DNA of 5,293 nt from a bacterium (GTDB taxonomy: Bacteria; Spirochaetota; JAHITG01). Location of the stretch: positions 1 through 5,293 of the forward strand of contig JAQTRT010000217.1 in assembly GCA_028711675.1 (NCBI GenBank), in the 5' to 3' direction. The position numbers were made by a program, and so were the translations under genes. The notes below the pieces were generated by a model. It was not told where the DNA came from. It saw nothing but the letters and a program-made list of their open reading frames with translations, and did not search any database. Below are positions 5,059-5,293 of the stretch, one piece after another (the stretch's first letter is position 1; every line of letters begins with the position of its first letter).

Positions 5059-5293
5059 ATGGGCAGCGGCCGAAGGACAGCTTTTATTATTTTTAGCACT
5101 CTCGATAAAAAATATCACTTGCTCCTGGATCATCTGGAGACCAATCTGGATTCAAATCTCTGGTCCGGATTTTTAATGAAAAAAGGGGTTCCCGGCGATA
5201 TTCTGCTCTTCCTCTTCTTTGATGATGAACAACGGGAGCAAAAAAACCTGGCACGTCTGATCGCTCACTGCCGGAAAGAAGATTACAGCTTCA
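5059..5293 (+). CDS. Unrecognised protein, 5' part only
   Basis: The plus-strand frame is open from ATG 5059 to the right edge, giving 78 codons; the C-terminus is missing. An in-frame TAA at 5047 makes this ATG the first possible start. A later ATG at residue 40 (MKKGVPGDI) is an alternative, without a good Shine-Dalgarno site either. The visible part starts with MGSGRRTAFIIFSTL, has an amphipathic region around 16-36, then a PGDILLFLFFDDEQ segment (45-58) that reads like a buried beta strand followed by an acidic turn, and a charged helix-like stretch. There is no signal peptide, membrane segment or cysteine motif; one Cys is at 71. I do not recognise the family. The gene diverges from the radical SAM operon, so shared regulation is possible but unproven. 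It is supported by the promoter and the 78-codon open frame rather than by homology. Confidence 0.6.
   Translation, partial: MGSGRRTAFIIFSTLDKKYHLLLDHLETNLDSNLWSGFLMKKGVPGDILLFLFFDDEQREQKNLARLIAHCRKEDYSF

Overview
The window looks bacterial: there are sigma-70-like promoter elements, one good Shine-Dalgarno site, and a Sec signal peptide on a secreted calcium-binding-repeat protein. The sequence does not fix the phylum. A large secreted FG-GAP/Fn3 protein next to several uncharacterised radical SAM genes would suit an anaerobic, possibly uncultivated lineage, but that is inference. No rRNA, tRNA, CRISPR array or insertion sequence was seen.

Layout from left to right. Positions 1-1755 (minus strand) hold the first 585 codons of a secreted protein that runs off the left edge. 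It has a signal peptide, seven FG-GAP/VCBS-type calcium-loop repeats (enough for one seven-bladed beta-propeller), one Fn3-like domain and the start of another. Positions 1756-1976 are non-coding and carry this gene's Shine-Dalgarno site, a promoter with a perfect -10, a palindrome over that -10, and a weak hairpin downstream of the radical SAM operon. Positions 1977-4865 (minus strand) are a tight three-gene operon of radical SAM enzymes, read in the order 4865 to 1977, with start/stop overlaps of 4 and 14 bases. Positions 4866-5058 are a divergent intergenic region with candidate promoters in both directions and a GC-rich patch of inverted repeats. From 5059 to the right edge, a plus-strand gene begins that I do not recognise; its spacing to the promoter suggests a leaderless mRNA.

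The three radical SAM proteins share one plan: an N-terminal CX3CX2C motif for the SAM-binding [4Fe-4S] cluster, a GGE or GPE motif, a D-x-x-T-x3-GSF stretch, a P-x-GRA motif, a lone Cys in G-[IL]-P-[FY]-C, and a C-terminal CX2CX5C-x-G-x-W. The last two elements supply four cysteines, as expected for one auxiliary cluster in a shortened SPASM/twitch-like domain. The second and third proteins are close paralogues, while the first-listed one (1977-2954) is divergent. No obvious precursor peptide or other substrate lies beside them, so their reaction is unknown. This trio is the most interesting part of the window. The surface protein has its own promoter, and a functional link to the trio is not shown.
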